Positions 36,576 to 46,579 of a stretch of 48,271 nucleotides of DNA are shown here, one piece after another; within the stretch, counting starts at the first letter, position 1, and each line of letters begins with the position of its first letter. Under the pieces are notes generated by a model, which saw only the letters and a program-made list of their open reading frames with translations, was not told the DNA's origin and made no database searches. The DNA is from Olsenella sp. (lineage in GTDB: Bacteria; Actinomycetota; Coriobacteriia; Coriobacteriales; Atopobiaceae). The DNA is taken from NCBI GenBank assembly GCA_022648325.1, contig JALCMG010000015.1, forward strand, positions 1 to 48,271, written 5' to 3'. Position numbers and translations under genes: made by a program.

Positions 36576-37384
36576 ATGAAATTGGCATTGAAAGAGCTGC
36601 TACACAGCAGAAAGAAGTATGTGCTCGTCGAGATTATCGTCGTGCTCATGATATTCATGGTCCTATTTCTTTCTGGGCTTGTCCAAGGACTTGGGCGGGC
36701 GGTCTCTTCGGGCGTCGAGACCATGGACGCCGACACATTTGTCCTGAGCGATGACTCGGAGAAGCTTCTCACGGTCTCGAGCCTGGCCGACAACGAGTTC
36801 TCGCAGGTCAGATGTACGGTCACGTGGCCATCGCGTATGTCTCAACCGACACCTACGAGGACATGATGAGCGAGGTCAACCCCATGTACCAGGACACGGT
36901 TCACGCCGTGGCCGTCCAAGGCGCAGCCGGTAAGCAAATCGACGGCACCACTGCGTACACCAAGGCAGAGGTCGTACAGGCCATGCCCGGCTACCAGGCG
37001 GAGCAGATGGCCATCACCATGGTCGAGTGGCTTCTCGTCGTGATTACTGCCGTCATCATCGGAATCTTTTTCTTTGTCATCAACCTCCAGAAGGAGAAGG
37101 AGTTCGGGGTGATGAAGGCGATAGGTACCAGCACGGCAAGGCTCACGCGCTTCATCATCTGCCAGGTGTTTCTCATCGCCGCGAGCGGAGCGGTGGTCGC
37201 CTGCGCGCTCGTTGCGCTCATGAGCAGCTTCCTTCCAGCCTCCATGCCCTTCTACCTGGTGTGGGGAGACGTCGCCACTGTCCTCGTTGCATTCGTGCTC
37301 ATCTCCATCCTGAGCAGCCTCGCATCCGTCGCGCGCGTGGCTCGCATCGATCCAGCCAAGATCATCGGAGGCGATTTCCAGTGA
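36576..37384 (+). pseudogene. FtsX/MacB-type ABC transporter permease with internal out-of-frame deletion
   Basis: Permease of the putative-ABC-transport-system/FtsX family. The ATG at 36576 has GGGGAG upstream. Frame 1 gives TM1 (VEIIVVLMIFMVLFLSGLVQ) and the start of the exported domain up to VSSLADNEFSQ near 36805. A second frame then resumes at QMYGHVAIAYVSTDTYEDMM and runs through three C-terminal TMs (VEWLLVVITAVIIGIFFFVI, FIICQVFLIAASGAVVACAL, VATVLVAFVLISILSSLASV) to the stop. Compared with related permeases of about 350-390 aa, roughly 100 residues of the exported domain are missing at the junction, and the frame is broken. The ATPase partner overlaps its stop (GTGA). Confidence 0.78.
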
Positions 37385-38042
37385 GCAATTCCGTATTGGA
37401 CATGCAGAACATCGTAAAGTCCTACAAAGACGGCAACGAGACCAGGACCATCCTCGACAATGTAAACCTCGACGTTAACGCCGGCGAGTTCGTGGCCGTC
37501 GTTGGGCCTCGGGATGCGGCAAGAGCACGCTTCTTAACATTGCCGGCGTGATGCTCTCGCCCGACAGCGGGAGAGTGAGCGTCTGCGGAGAGGACATCTC
37601 GAAGCTACCGAGACGTGCCTGGACAGCGCTGCGCAGAGACAAGATTGGGTTCGTCTTCCAGAGCCACCAGCTCCTCCCCTGTCTCAAGGCAGGCGAGCAG
37701 CTCACGAGCTTACTGGGCACATCAGAGAAGGTCACGCGGGAACTTTTCCAAGAGCTCGGCATTGAGGCAACCTTTGACCAGTATCCCGACCACCTCTCGG
37801 GCGGCGAGCGCCAGCGCGTGGCAATCGCGCGCGCGTTCGCGACTGACGCCAAGCCCATCCTCGCAGACGAGCCCACGGCGTCGCTCGACTCTCAGCGCGG
37901 CGGGCGAGCCGTGGAGATGATCCAGATGGAGGTTCACCGTCGCGGCAAGGCCGCCGTCGGGGTGACCCATGACGAGCGGGTGCTCGACCTCGTGGACAAG
38001 GTCTACAAGATGGAGGACGGCACCCTACGGGAGCAGAAGTAG
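37381..38042 (+). pseudogene. LolD/MacB-type ABC transporter ATPase, frameshift in Walker A
   Basis: ATPase partner of the FtsX-like permease (220 aa if repaired). The GTG at 37381 overlaps the permease stop. Motifs: the Walker A region at 37500-37540 reads GPS-GCGKSTLL only if one C is added to the CC at 37507-37508. Then follow the Q-loop FVFQSHQLLP, signature LSGGERQRVAIARAF, Walker B PILADEPTASLD and switch His VTHDERVLDLVD. As written, translation stops soon after the P-loop. The lesion is in a short C-run, so sequencing error is possible. A Gln-rich part before the signature is about 8 residues shorter than usual. Confidence 0.8.
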
Positions 38043-38096
38043 AGGCCACCAGCAGGTGAATTAAGCTGACTAAAGCCCACCCCCCCCGAGAAGCAT

Positions 38097-38152
38097 AGCC
38101 GCAGCGGCCTCGTCCAAGCCCTTGGCACACGCGAGGCCGCCGCGGCTCTTTT
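38097..38152 (+). terminator. Strong terminator after the ABC pair
   Basis: AGCCGC-a-GCGGCCTCG pairs with CGAGGCCGC-c-GCGGCT (about 15 bp with one mismatch), followed by CTTTT. It lies 54 nt after the ATPase stop and isolates this unit from the aro operon. Confidence 0.85.
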
Positions 38153-38227
38153 GGTGTCGAGAGGCGCCAAGGGCGAGCGGTCACGCCGCACTTCTCGCCA
38201 GCTCCCTGTGGCAAAAGCGCACACGAA

Positions 38228-38276
38228 AGCAACCTAGAGGCCTTCTCGACTGCCGTTTCCCAGGAAACTGGTTGCT
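38228..38276 (+). promoter_or_regulatory. Nested inverted repeats in the region before aroF
   Basis: The outer arms AGCAACC (38228-38234) and GGTTGCT (38270-38276) are perfectly complementary and enclose a second perfect repeat GTTTCC-CA-GGAAAC (38255-38268). A CTTTTTGG stretch follows about 22 nt later. It could be an operator or a leader RNA of the aro operon. The rest of 38153-38482 holds a small GC-rich hairpin (about 38169-38201) and no gene or convincing promoter that I can see. No T-box motif is present. Confidence 0.4.
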
Positions 38277-38482
38277 ACCGGTCATTTTCGTGTTCACTTT
38301 TTGGTGAGGGAGAAAAGATCCGCAGATCGAAGTACGCGGCCTCAAACGCCCCATCCCAATAGTTCGCCTTTGTTAACGTCGCTGACACATGCCCTGATAG
38401 CAGACTGCCCCGTGGTAGCATTCGCATCCATATGCGACAAAGTGGCTGCGGCCCCGCCGCAGCTCGGGAAAGGTATGCCACC

Positions 38483-39511
<1,029 letters not shown>

Positions 39512-40396
39512 ATGGCCGAGAAAGACCAGGTTATCCCCTCCCCCACCTTTGTCCCCGACCGTGTTGGAGTAGTGGGCCTGGGTCTCATGGGCGGCTCGTT
39601 CGCCAAGGCGCTGGCCGCCGCCGGGCGCGAGGTGTACGGCTGGAACCGCACCCACTCCGTGACCGAGATGGCGGAGATCGAGACAATTGAGGGCGAACTT
39701 ACCGACGAGACCATCCCCACCTGCGAGCTCATCATCCTCGCGGGCTACCCACAGGTGAGCATCGACTGGCTGGAAGACATGGCCCATCTCATCTCCCCGG
39801 GTGCCATCGTCATCGACACAGTTGGCGTGAAGCGCGTCATCTGCGAGCGCTGCGGCAAAATCGCGGAGGGCCAGCCCTGGACCTTTGTGGGCTGCCACCC
39901 CATGGCCGGCACGCAGTACTCGGGCTTTGCCCACGCGCGGGCGAACATGTTCCACAACGCGCCGATGGTCGTGGTGCCGCCGGAGATGGACGACTTCGGG
40001 CGCGTGGCGATACTCGAGCGACTGAAGCACCTGCTCGAGCCGTGCAAGTTTGGGTCGTTCACGCTCTCCACCGCCGAGAACCACGACCGCATGATCGCCT
40101 ACACCTCGCAGCTTGCGCATGTGGTCTCAAACGCCTACGTCAAGAGCCCTACCGCCCAGGAGCACAGGGGCTTCTCGGCAGGGTCCTACAAGGACCTCAC
40201 GCGCGTGGCTCGTCTAAACGCGCCCATGTGGACCGAGCTCTTCCTCGACAACGCGGACAACCTCTCGCGCGAGGTGGGAACCATAATCGACAATCTCCAG
40301 GCATACAAGGACGCCATCGACGACCGCGACGCCGAGAAGCTCGAGGCCCTTCTCGCCGAGGGAGACCGTCTCAAGAGGGAGGCGGAGGCCCGATGA
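39512..40396 (+). CDS. tyrA: Prephenate dehydrogenase
   Basis: TyrA (294 aa) oxidises prephenate to 4-hydroxyphenylpyruvate with NAD(P)+. The Rossmann loop is VGVVGLGLMGGSFAKALAAA, followed by the catalytic His in VGCHPMAGTQYSGFAHARAN and a helical dimer domain (HDRMIAYTSQLAHVVSNAYV). There is no chorismate mutase or C-terminal ACT domain, so the mutase must come from PheA. The ATG directly follows the aroF stop with GAGGAGGAG upstream; the stop overlaps aroB (ATGA). Confidence 0.94.
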   Translation: MAEKDQVIPSPTFVPDRVGVVGLGLMGGSFAKALAAAGREVYGWNRTHSVTEMAEIETIEGELTDETIPTCELIILAGYPQVSIDWLEDMAHLISPGAIVIDTVGVKRVICERCGKIAEGQPWTFVGCHPMAGTQYSGFAHARANMFHNAPMVVVPPEMDDFGRVAILERLKHLLEPCKFGSFTLSTAENHDRMIAYTSQLAHVVSNAYVKSPTAQEHRGFSAGSYKDLTRVARLNAPMWTELFLDNADNLSREVGTIIDNLQAYKDAIDDRDAEKLEALLAEGDRLKREAEAR

Positions 40397-41484
40397 GCGG
40401 GACCCACGTCATCCCAGTATGCACCCCCTCGCGCTCCTACGAGGTGCACGTGGGTCGTGGCCTTCTCCCCACGGTTGGCGAACTCGTATTGAAGACCTGC
40501 CCCAAGGTAGCGCATGTTGCCCTTATCTCAGACTCAAACGTCGCCCCGCTCTACGCACCTGTCGTAGAGAAGTCGCTTCGTTCCGCGGGGCTCGAAGTTG
40601 CGACCATAACCTTCCCCGCGGGAGAGGAGCACAAGCGCCTCTCGACCCTGGGCGACATCCTGGAGCGAATGGCGGTTGCCGGCCTTACTCGCTCTGACGC
40701 CGTCGTTGCCCTTGGTGGCGGCGTGACGGGTGACATGGGAGGACTCGCCGCAGCCCTCTACCAGCGCGGCATTCAAGTGGTCCAGATACCCACGTCACTT
40801 CTTGCCATGGTCGACTCCTCCGTGGGCGGAAAGACCGCCGTGGACCTCGAGGCAGGGAAGAACCTCGTGGGCGCCTTTCTCCAGCCCTCGCTCGTGGTTG
40901 CCGACATCGACTGCCTCTCCACGGTCTCTCCCGGTCTTCTTCGCGACTCATGCGGAGAGATGATCAAGCACGGGGTTCTTGCGGACGAGGGACTCTTCGA
41001 CCGCCTGCGCCAAGAGCCCGTCTGCGAGCCGGGCTTTGATCCCGACAAGCTCGTGGGCATCGTGACAAGAAACGTCGAGATCAAGCGTGACGTAGTGGAT
41101 GCCGACGAGAGGGAGCAGGGAAGGCGCCAGACCCTCAACCTTGGGCACACGATTGGCCACGCCATCGAGGCCGCAAGCGACTTCTCCCTGGGACACGGCA
41201 GCTGCGTGGCAGCCGGGCTTTGCTGCGTGGCACGTGCCTCCGCGCGTCTCGGATGGTGCGGCCAAGACGTCGCAGATCGCATCGTGGAGTGCGTTGAGGC
41301 ATACGGGCTTCCCGCCAACACGCGCATCGACCACGACACGCTTCTCGAGTATGCCTCTCGCGACAAGAAGCGGCGCTCAGATGTCGTGACCCTGGTAGTT
41401 CCCAAGCGCATCGGCGAGGTTGAGCTTAGAAAGGTCTCCCTCGACGAGCTGCGCCACGTCATAGACCTCGGCTGCGGGGAGTAG
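40393..41484 (+). CDS. aroB: 3-Dehydroquinate synthase
   Basis: AroB (363 aa) cyclises DAHP to 3-dehydroquinate using NAD+ and a divalent metal. Conserved parts: VVALGGGVTGDMGGLAAALY, QIPTSLLAMVDSSVGGKTAV, the metal region GEMIKHGVLAD and NLGHTIGHAIEAASDFSLGH. The ATG overlaps the tyrA stop and is required for the family N-terminus. aroA starts 3 nt after its stop. Confidence 0.96.
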   Translation: MSGTHVIPVCTPSRSYEVHVGRGLLPTVGELVLKTCPKVAHVALISDSNVAPLYAPVVEKSLRSAGLEVATITFPAGEEHKRLSTLGDILERMAVAGLTRSDAVVALGGGVTGDMGGLAAALYQRGIQVVQIPTSLLAMVDSSVGGKTAVDLEAGKNLVGAFLQPSLVVADIDCLSTVSPGLLRDSCGEMIKHGVLADEGLFDRLRQEPVCEPGFDPDKLVGIVTRNVEIKRDVVDADEREQGRRQTLNLGHTIGHAIEAASDFSLGHGSCVAAGLCCVARASARLGWCGQDVADRIVECVEAYGLPANTRIDHDTLLEYASRDKKRRSDVVTLVVPKRIGEVELRKVSLDELRHVIDLGCGE

Positions 41485-41487
41485 AAC

Positions 41488-42798
41488 ATGGACGTGACCA
41501 TCCGCCCATCGGCCCTTAGCGGCACCATTCCCGCCATTGCCTCAAAGTCGATGGCCCACAGGCTGCTCATCATGGCGGCGCTCTGCCCTGGAACGACCGA
41601 CATCAACTGCAACGCCACGTCGAAGGACATCGAGGCAACCGCGAGCTGCCTCGAGGCGCTCGGCGCGAGAATTGCGAGAACGCGCCTGGGCTTTAGGGTG
41701 AACCCTCTTCCCGGCACGAGCGCCACCGACAACATCCGCCAGGCCACGCCAGGCGTACGCCTCGACTGCGGCGAGTCGGGCTCGACGCTTCGCTTCATGC
41801 TGCCAGTAGTCGCCGCCCTCGGCCACGGTGCCAGCATCGACGGCCACGGGCGTCTCGCCGAGCGTCCCCTCTCCCCCCTCTACGAGGAGCTCGTTTGCCA
41901 CGGCGTCACGCTCTCGAAGCGCGGCGTACTTCCCCTCGTGGTCTCGGGGACGCTGCTGCCCGGCCGCTTCTCGATACCCGGTAACGTCTCGTCACAGTTT
42001 GTGAGCGGGCTCCTCATGGCAGCGCCGCTCCTCTCGGCACCCAGCGAGATCGTGGTGACGGAGCCCGTGGAGTCGCGGTCCTACATCCGCCTAACCATGA
42101 GGGCGCTCGCAGAGTTTGGCGTCGACGTGGGCGTTACGCGCGAGACGGTCGATGGCGACAGGGCCACGGTACTCTCTGTTTCACCTGCCCGAGGGGCCGT
42201 TTCCCCCGGAACCGTCACGGTGGAGGGCGACTGGTCAAACGCCGCGTTTTGGCTGGCTGCAGGTGCCATTGCAGGCGGCGTCTCCGTGAGCGGACTGGAC
42301 CTCTCGAGCGCACAGGGCGACCGCGCGATCATGGCCTGCGCCGCGGCCTTTGGCGCGCGCGTGGGGCGCTCGGGCAACGTAGCCTCTACCAGCCCAGACA
42401 CCCTTCGAGGGCGCACCATCAACGTGCGTGGCACGCCGGACCTCGTTCCCCCGCTCGCGGCAATAGCCGCCAATGCAGTGGGAACCACGACCATCGCAAA
42501 CGCCGGCCGCCTTCGTCTCAAGGAGTCCGACCGTCTGAGCACCGTCAGCTCGGCTTTGAGGGCCATGGGCGCAGACGTCGAGGAGAAAACCGACGCACTC
42601 GTCATCCATGGTGGGAACCCGCTCTCCGGCGGCGTCGTGGACGCCGCGAACGACCACCGCATCGCAATGATGGCGGCCATAGCGGGCGCAAACGCGACGG
42701 GCCCCACAACCATCCGTGGCGCAGAGTGCGTCGCGAAGTCGTACCCACGCTTCTTCGAGGATTTCCGCGCCCTCGGAGGAATCGCAGAGAAAGGCTAG
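41488..42798 (+). CDS. aroA: 5-Enolpyruvylshikimate-3-phosphate synthase
   Basis: AroA (436 aa) transfers enolpyruvate from PEP to shikimate 3-phosphate. Substrate-binding segments: the Lys in AIASKSMAHRLLIMAAL, LDCGESGSTLRFMLPV, NVSSQFVSGLLMAAPLL, EGDWSNAAFWLAAGAI, LRLKESDRLSTV and VDAANDHRIAMMAAI. The glycine loop reads CGESGSTLRF rather than the GNAGTAMRP of glyphosate-sensitive plant-like enzymes. GGGGAG lies before the ATG; aroC follows after 2 nt. Confidence 0.95.
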   Translation: MDVTIRPSALSGTIPAIASKSMAHRLLIMAALCPGTTDINCNATSKDIEATASCLEALGARIARTRLGFRVNPLPGTSATDNIRQATPGVRLDCGESGSTLRFMLPVVAALGHGASIDGHGRLAERPLSPLYEELVCHGVTLSKRGVLPLVVSGTLLPGRFSIPGNVSSQFVSGLLMAAPLLSAPSEIVVTEPVESRSYIRLTMRALAEFGVDVGVTRETVDGDRATVLSVSPARGAVSPGTVTVEGDWSNAAFWLAAGAIAGGVSVSGLDLSSAQGDRAIMACAAAFGARVGRSGNVASTSPDTLRGRTINVRGTPDLVPPLAAIAANAVGTTTIANAGRLRLKESDRLSTVSSALRAMGADVEEKTDALVIHGGNPLSGGVVDAANDHRIAMMAAIAGANATGPTTIRGAECVAKSYPRFFEDFRALGGIAEKG

Positions 42799-42800
42799 AG

Positions 42801-43916
42801 ATGCCCTCGAGCTTTGGACAGACGCTCCGCGTCACGGTATTTGGTCAGTCGCACTCCCCCGCAATCGGCTGCGTTGTCGAGGGGCTACCCTCGGGAATTA
42901 CGGTCGACCAGGACGCGCTTGCCGCCTTCATGGCACGCCGCGCCCCTGGCCAGGGCAGCTGGACCACGCCTCGGCGAGAGGAGGATCGACCCCGGATCGT
43001 CAGCGGCCTCAACGTGCGCGGCGCCACCTGCGGGGCTCCGCTTGCCGCCGTCATCGAGAACACCAACACGCGCTCGAGCGACTACGACAACCTCCTCAAG
43101 GTCCCGCGCCCAGGTCACGCGGACCTCACCGCCTGGGAGAAGTGGCACGGCAACCAGGACGTTCCAGGTGGAGGCCACTTCTCGGGGCGCCTCACCGCAC
43201 CGCTTTGCCTCGCGGGCGGCATCGCGCTCCAGGCGCTTGCCGCGCGAGGGGTTCGCATTGGGGCACACCTCCTCTCCGTCTTTGACGTAGAGGACAAGCG
43301 TTTCGACGCGCTTGACAACTCCCCACAGGCTCAGGCGCAACTCTCATCCCAGCTCGACGCCCTCGCAGATGGCCCCCGCTTCCCAACGATTGACGCGGAG
43401 GCCGGCCAGCGGATGCTCGCGGCTATCGACGGCGCCCGTCGCAGCCTCGACTCAGTTGGCGGAGTCGTCGAGTGCGTGGCCTGCGGCATGCCCGCCGGCG
43501 CTGGCTCCCCCATGTTCGACGGCATAGAGAACATGCTTGCCCGCGCCGCCTTTGGCATCCCGGCGGTCAAGGGCATAGAGTTTGGTCGCGGCTTTGAGGC
43601 AGCAAGGCTCCATGGCAGCGAGAACAACGACCCGTACGAGATGCGCGATGGCAAGCCCACCCCAAAGACCAACAACGCAGGCGGGATCCTCGGCGGCATT
43701 ACCACCGGAGCCCCCGTCCTCTTTAGGATTGCCATGAAGCCCACCTCGTCGATCTCTCGCGAGCAGGACTCGGTTGACCTCGAGAGTGGCACGAACACAA
43801 AGCTCAGCGTCCACGGACGCCACGACCCCTGCGTTGCCACCCGCGCCGTCCCCGTAGCCGAAGCCGTCTGCGCACTCGTGCTTCTCGACGCCCTGCTCAG
43901 CTATCCTGCGGAATAG
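42801..43916 (+). CDS. aroC: Chorismate synthase
   Basis: AroC (371 aa) converts EPSP to chorismate with reduced FMN. Signatures: FGQTLRVTVFGQSHSPAIGC, MARRAPGQGSWTTPRREEDR, PRPGHADLTAWEKW, GGHFSGRLTAPLCLAGGIAL and NNAGGILGGITTGAPVLFRI. The GRLTAP version of the usual SARETA motif occurs in the anaerobe-type branch. AAAGG lies before the ATG at 42801. It completes the common pathway. Confidence 0.95.
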   Translation: MPSSFGQTLRVTVFGQSHSPAIGCVVEGLPSGITVDQDALAAFMARRAPGQGSWTTPRREEDRPRIVSGLNVRGATCGAPLAAVIENTNTRSSDYDNLLKVPRPGHADLTAWEKWHGNQDVPGGGHFSGRLTAPLCLAGGIALQALAARGVRIGAHLLSVFDVEDKRFDALDNSPQAQAQLSSQLDALADGPRFPTIDAEAGQRMLAAIDGARRSLDSVGGVVECVACGMPAGAGSPMFDGIENMLARAAFGIPAVKGIEFGRGFEAARLHGSENNDPYEMRDGKPTPKTNNAGGILGGITTGAPVLFRIAMKPTSSISREQDSVDLESGTNTKLSVHGRHDPCVATRAVPVAEAVCALVLLDALLSYPAE

Positions 43917-43960
43917 ACCCCGTACCGTTGCCCCACCACAAAGAACCGGAGACTCGCCCC

Positions 43961-45109
43961 ATGGAAGACCTCTCAGACATCCGTCATGAGATCGACAGCA
44001 TAGACAACTCCATCCTCGACCTGTTCGAGAGGCGCATGGGCTGCGCCGAGCGCGTGGCCGCCTACAAGCACGCCCACAGCCTCCCCGTGCTCGACCGCTC
44101 CCGCGAGCGCGAGCACATGGCCGCGCTTGCCGACAAGGCACCCGAGGACCTGAGGACCTACACCGAGGTCCTCTTCCAGCTTCTCATGGAGGCCTCCCGC
44201 GCTCGCCAGGGCCAGCGCCTTGCCGCCGAGCACGCTCCGGAAACCCTTGCAAAGATCGACCACGCGCGCGAGACGACCCCCGACCTCTTCCCTCGCGACG
44301 CGTACGTAGCCTGTCAGGGCGTTGAGGGCGCCTACTCCCAGTTTGCCGCCGACCGCATCTTCAAGCACCCACTCATCTCGTACTTCGAATCCTTCGAGGG
44401 GGTCTTCCGCGCGGTGGAGACGGACTTCTCGCGCTATGGGGTGCTTCCCATCGAGAACTCGACGGCAGGCTCCGTGAACAAGGTCTACGACCTCATGATG
44501 CAGCACGACTTCCACATCGTGCGCACCACCCGAGTGAAGATCGACCACAACCTTCTGGCCAAGCCCGGCACCTCGATCGAGCAGGTGCATGACGTCTACA
44601 GCCACGAGCAGGCAATCAGCCAGTGCGCTGGCTTCATCGAGCGCATGGGCCTCACCCCCCACGTGGTCGAGAACACGGCAATGGCGGCCAAGAGCGTCGC
44701 CGACAGCGACCGCGCCGACGTTGCCGCGCTCTCGAGCCGCGCATGTGCACAGCTCTATGGCCTTGACGTGCTCATGAGGGACATCCAGGACAGAGACGAC
44801 AACTACACGCGCTTCGCCTGCATATCAAAGTCGCTCGAGGTCTACCCCGGCGCAGACCGCACCTCCCTCATGATCGTCGTCGACCACCAGCCCGGCAGCC
44901 TCTTCCAGGTCCTCGCGAAGTTCTACGCGCTCGACATCAACATCATCAAGCTCGAGAGCCGTCCCATCCCCGGACGGGACTTCGAGTTCATGTTCTACTT
45001 CGACGTGGAGTGCCCGGTCACGGCACCCGAGTTCCGCACCCTCATGGCGACCATCGGTGACGTCTGCGAGGAGTGCCGCTACCTCGGAAGCTACTCGGAG
45101 GTGCTCTAG
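43961..45109 (+). CDS. pheA: Bifunctional chorismate mutase/prephenate dehydratase
   Basis: P-protein (382 aa). The N-terminal AroQ-type chorismate mutase (about residues 1-85: LSDIRHEIDSIDNSILDLFE, RVAAYKHAH) makes prephenate, and the prephenate dehydratase domain (VACQGVEGAYSQFAADRIF, YGVLPIENSTAGSVNKVYDL, DDNYTRFACIS with the catalytic TRF) makes phenylpyruvate. A C-terminal ACT domain with KLESRPIPG is the expected Phe-binding regulatory site. The ATG at 43961 fits the family start; an in-frame start 11 codons earlier is less likely. The stop abuts the next ATG. Confidence 0.95.
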   Translation: MEDLSDIRHEIDSIDNSILDLFERRMGCAERVAAYKHAHSLPVLDRSREREHMAALADKAPEDLRTYTEVLFQLLMEASRARQGQRLAAEHAPETLAKIDHARETTPDLFPRDAYVACQGVEGAYSQFAADRIFKHPLISYFESFEGVFRAVETDFSRYGVLPIENSTAGSVNKVYDLMMQHDFHIVRTTRVKIDHNLLAKPGTSIEQVHDVYSHEQAISQCAGFIERMGLTPHVVENTAMAAKSVADSDRADVAALSSRACAQLYGLDVLMRDIQDRDDNYTRFACISKSLEVYPGADRTSLMIVVDHQPGSLFQVLAKFYALDINIIKLESRPIPGRDFEFMFYFDVECPVTAPEFRTLMATIGDVCEECRYLGSYSEVL

Positions 45110-46408
45110 ATGCCGGGAACCCCCAATACGCAAGGCGAGAAGGTCGCGCCCACCTTCGGCCTTCTCGGCAGGAAGCTCAATCACAGCTGGTCGCCCCGCA
45201 TCCACACGTCGCTGGGAAGCGTGCCCTACGAGCTCTTCGAGCGCGAGCCGGACGATGTCGAGGGCTTTGTCAGGAACGGCACCTGGTCGGGTCTCAACGT
45301 GACCATCCCCTACAAGCGAGACGCCGCTCGACTGGCTGACGAGCGCTCTCCGCGCGTGGACCGCCTCGGGGCGGCAAACACCCTCGTGAGGCGCCCCGAC
45401 GGCACAATCTATGCCGAGAACACCGACGTCCTGGGTTTCTCGCTCATGCTCAACCGTTTCTGCACCGGAAGACTCGGCGTGAGCGCCCGCGAGGTCCTTG
45501 CAGGAAAGCCTGCGGTGGTCCTGGGAAGCGGAGGGGCCAGCGCGGCTGTCCAAGCAGCCCTCGCTGACGCGGGCGCCCTCGTCTCCGTCATCTTCCGCAG
45601 TGGCAGCGACACCTACGAGACGCTGGCAGAGCGTCACGCCGATGCGGTTCTCATGGTTAATGCGACGCCCGTTGGGATGTACCCCAACTGCCCAGCATCG
45701 CCCGTACCCGAAGAGGTGCTCGCGCAGCTGAAGAACCTCGTGGGGGTCCTTGATGTCATCTACAACCCAACGCGCACGGGCATCGTGCTCGCCGCAGAGC
45801 GCCTTGGGATCCCTGCCGATACGGGGCTCTCCATGCTCGTAGCACAGGCGCTTCGGTCTAGTGAACTCTTCCAGGGCCGCTCTCTCGACGTCTCGCTTGT
45901 TGACGTCATCGAGCGCCAGATTCTTTCAGAGACATCCAACGTGGTCCTCATCGGCATGCCGGGCTGCGGAAAGACAACCACCGGCAAGCGTCTCGCCCGC
46001 ATGCTGGGCAGGCCCTTCGTCGACATAGACGACGCGATAGAGGCAAGCACGGGAGAGAGCGCTGCCACAATCATCGACACCAGGGGCGAGCAGGAATTCC
46101 GCCGCGTGGAGTCAAGAGTGGCGGGCGAGTACGGCGCGAGGTCCGGTCTGGTCATTGCCTGCGGGGGCGGTGTGGTAACGGTTCCCTCGAACTACGACCT
46201 CCTCCACCAAAACGGGACCATCGTCTTCATAGACCGCCCCCTCTCCGAACTCGAGACGTCGGGACGCCCCGTTTCCGCCTCAAAGGGCGTCGAAGCACTT
46301 GCACGCGAGCGCATGGGCTCCTATCGCAGCTGGGCAGATTATTCGCTTGCCTCAATGGGATCTCCTGCCGGAAACGCACGGGCGATTCAAGGGCTCCTTG
46401 GGCTCTAG
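45110..46408 (+). CDS. Shikimate dehydrogenase-shikimate kinase fusion
   Basis: A 432-aa bifunctional protein. Residues 1 to about 272 are AroE: FGLLGRKLNHSWSPRIH, NVTIPYKRDA with catalytic Lys69, ENTDVLGFSL with Asp106, and the NADP loop GSGGASAAVQAAL. Residues about 276-432 are AroK: Walker A IGMPGCGKTTTGKRLARMLG (residues 281-300), FVDIDDAIEASTGESAATII, GEQEFRRVESRV and IACGGGVVTVPSNY. The domains catalyse consecutive steps, dehydroshikimate to shikimate to shikimate 3-phosphate, so channelling is possible. Both halves look active. GGAGG lies 8 nt before the ATG, which abuts the pheA stop. aroE and aroK are usually separate genes. Confidence 0.93.
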   Translation: MPGTPNTQGEKVAPTFGLLGRKLNHSWSPRIHTSLGSVPYELFEREPDDVEGFVRNGTWSGLNVTIPYKRDAARLADERSPRVDRLGAANTLVRRPDGTIYAENTDVLGFSLMLNRFCTGRLGVSAREVLAGKPAVVLGSGGASAAVQAALADAGALVSVIFRSGSDTYETLAERHADAVLMVNATPVGMYPNCPASPVPEEVLAQLKNLVGVLDVIYNPTRTGIVLAAERLGIPADTGLSMLVAQALRSSELFQGRSLDVSLVDVIERQILSETSNVVLIGMPGCGKTTTGKRLARMLGRPFVDIDDAIEASTGESAATIIDTRGEQEFRRVESRVAGEYGARSGLVIACGGGVVTVPSNYDLLHQNGTIVFIDRPLSELETSGRPVSASKGVEALARERMGSYRSWADYSLASMGSPAGNARAIQGLLGL

Positions 46409-46536
46409 CTCTAATGCGTCGTTGCATTGTTTCTCAGCCGCGGAAACCGGACATGTCAAGCATCCCGCCCGCCGAGAATGGGTTACGTCTGCGGACTCCA
46501 ACTCAACCAAACATCGTGACGTGATTGCTGTAGCTC

Positions 46537-46542
46537 TATACT
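46537..46542 (+). promoter_or_regulatory. -10 box before the EIIB-aroQ gene
   Basis: TATACT at 46537-46542 is a good -10; the -35 is weak (TCGTGA or CGTGAC, 16-17 nt upstream). It gives the EIIB-aroQ gene its own transcript, starting near 46549, 128 nt after the aroE/aroK stop. Confidence 0.5.
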
Positions 46543-46579
46543 CTCCTCAACACATTTGAACAAGTGGGGCAGCGATGGG

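Noticed and set aside
38153..38482. T-box leader for the aro operon.
   Set aside because: No AGGGTGGNACCGCG-like T-box sequence was found, and no specifier loop could be placed.
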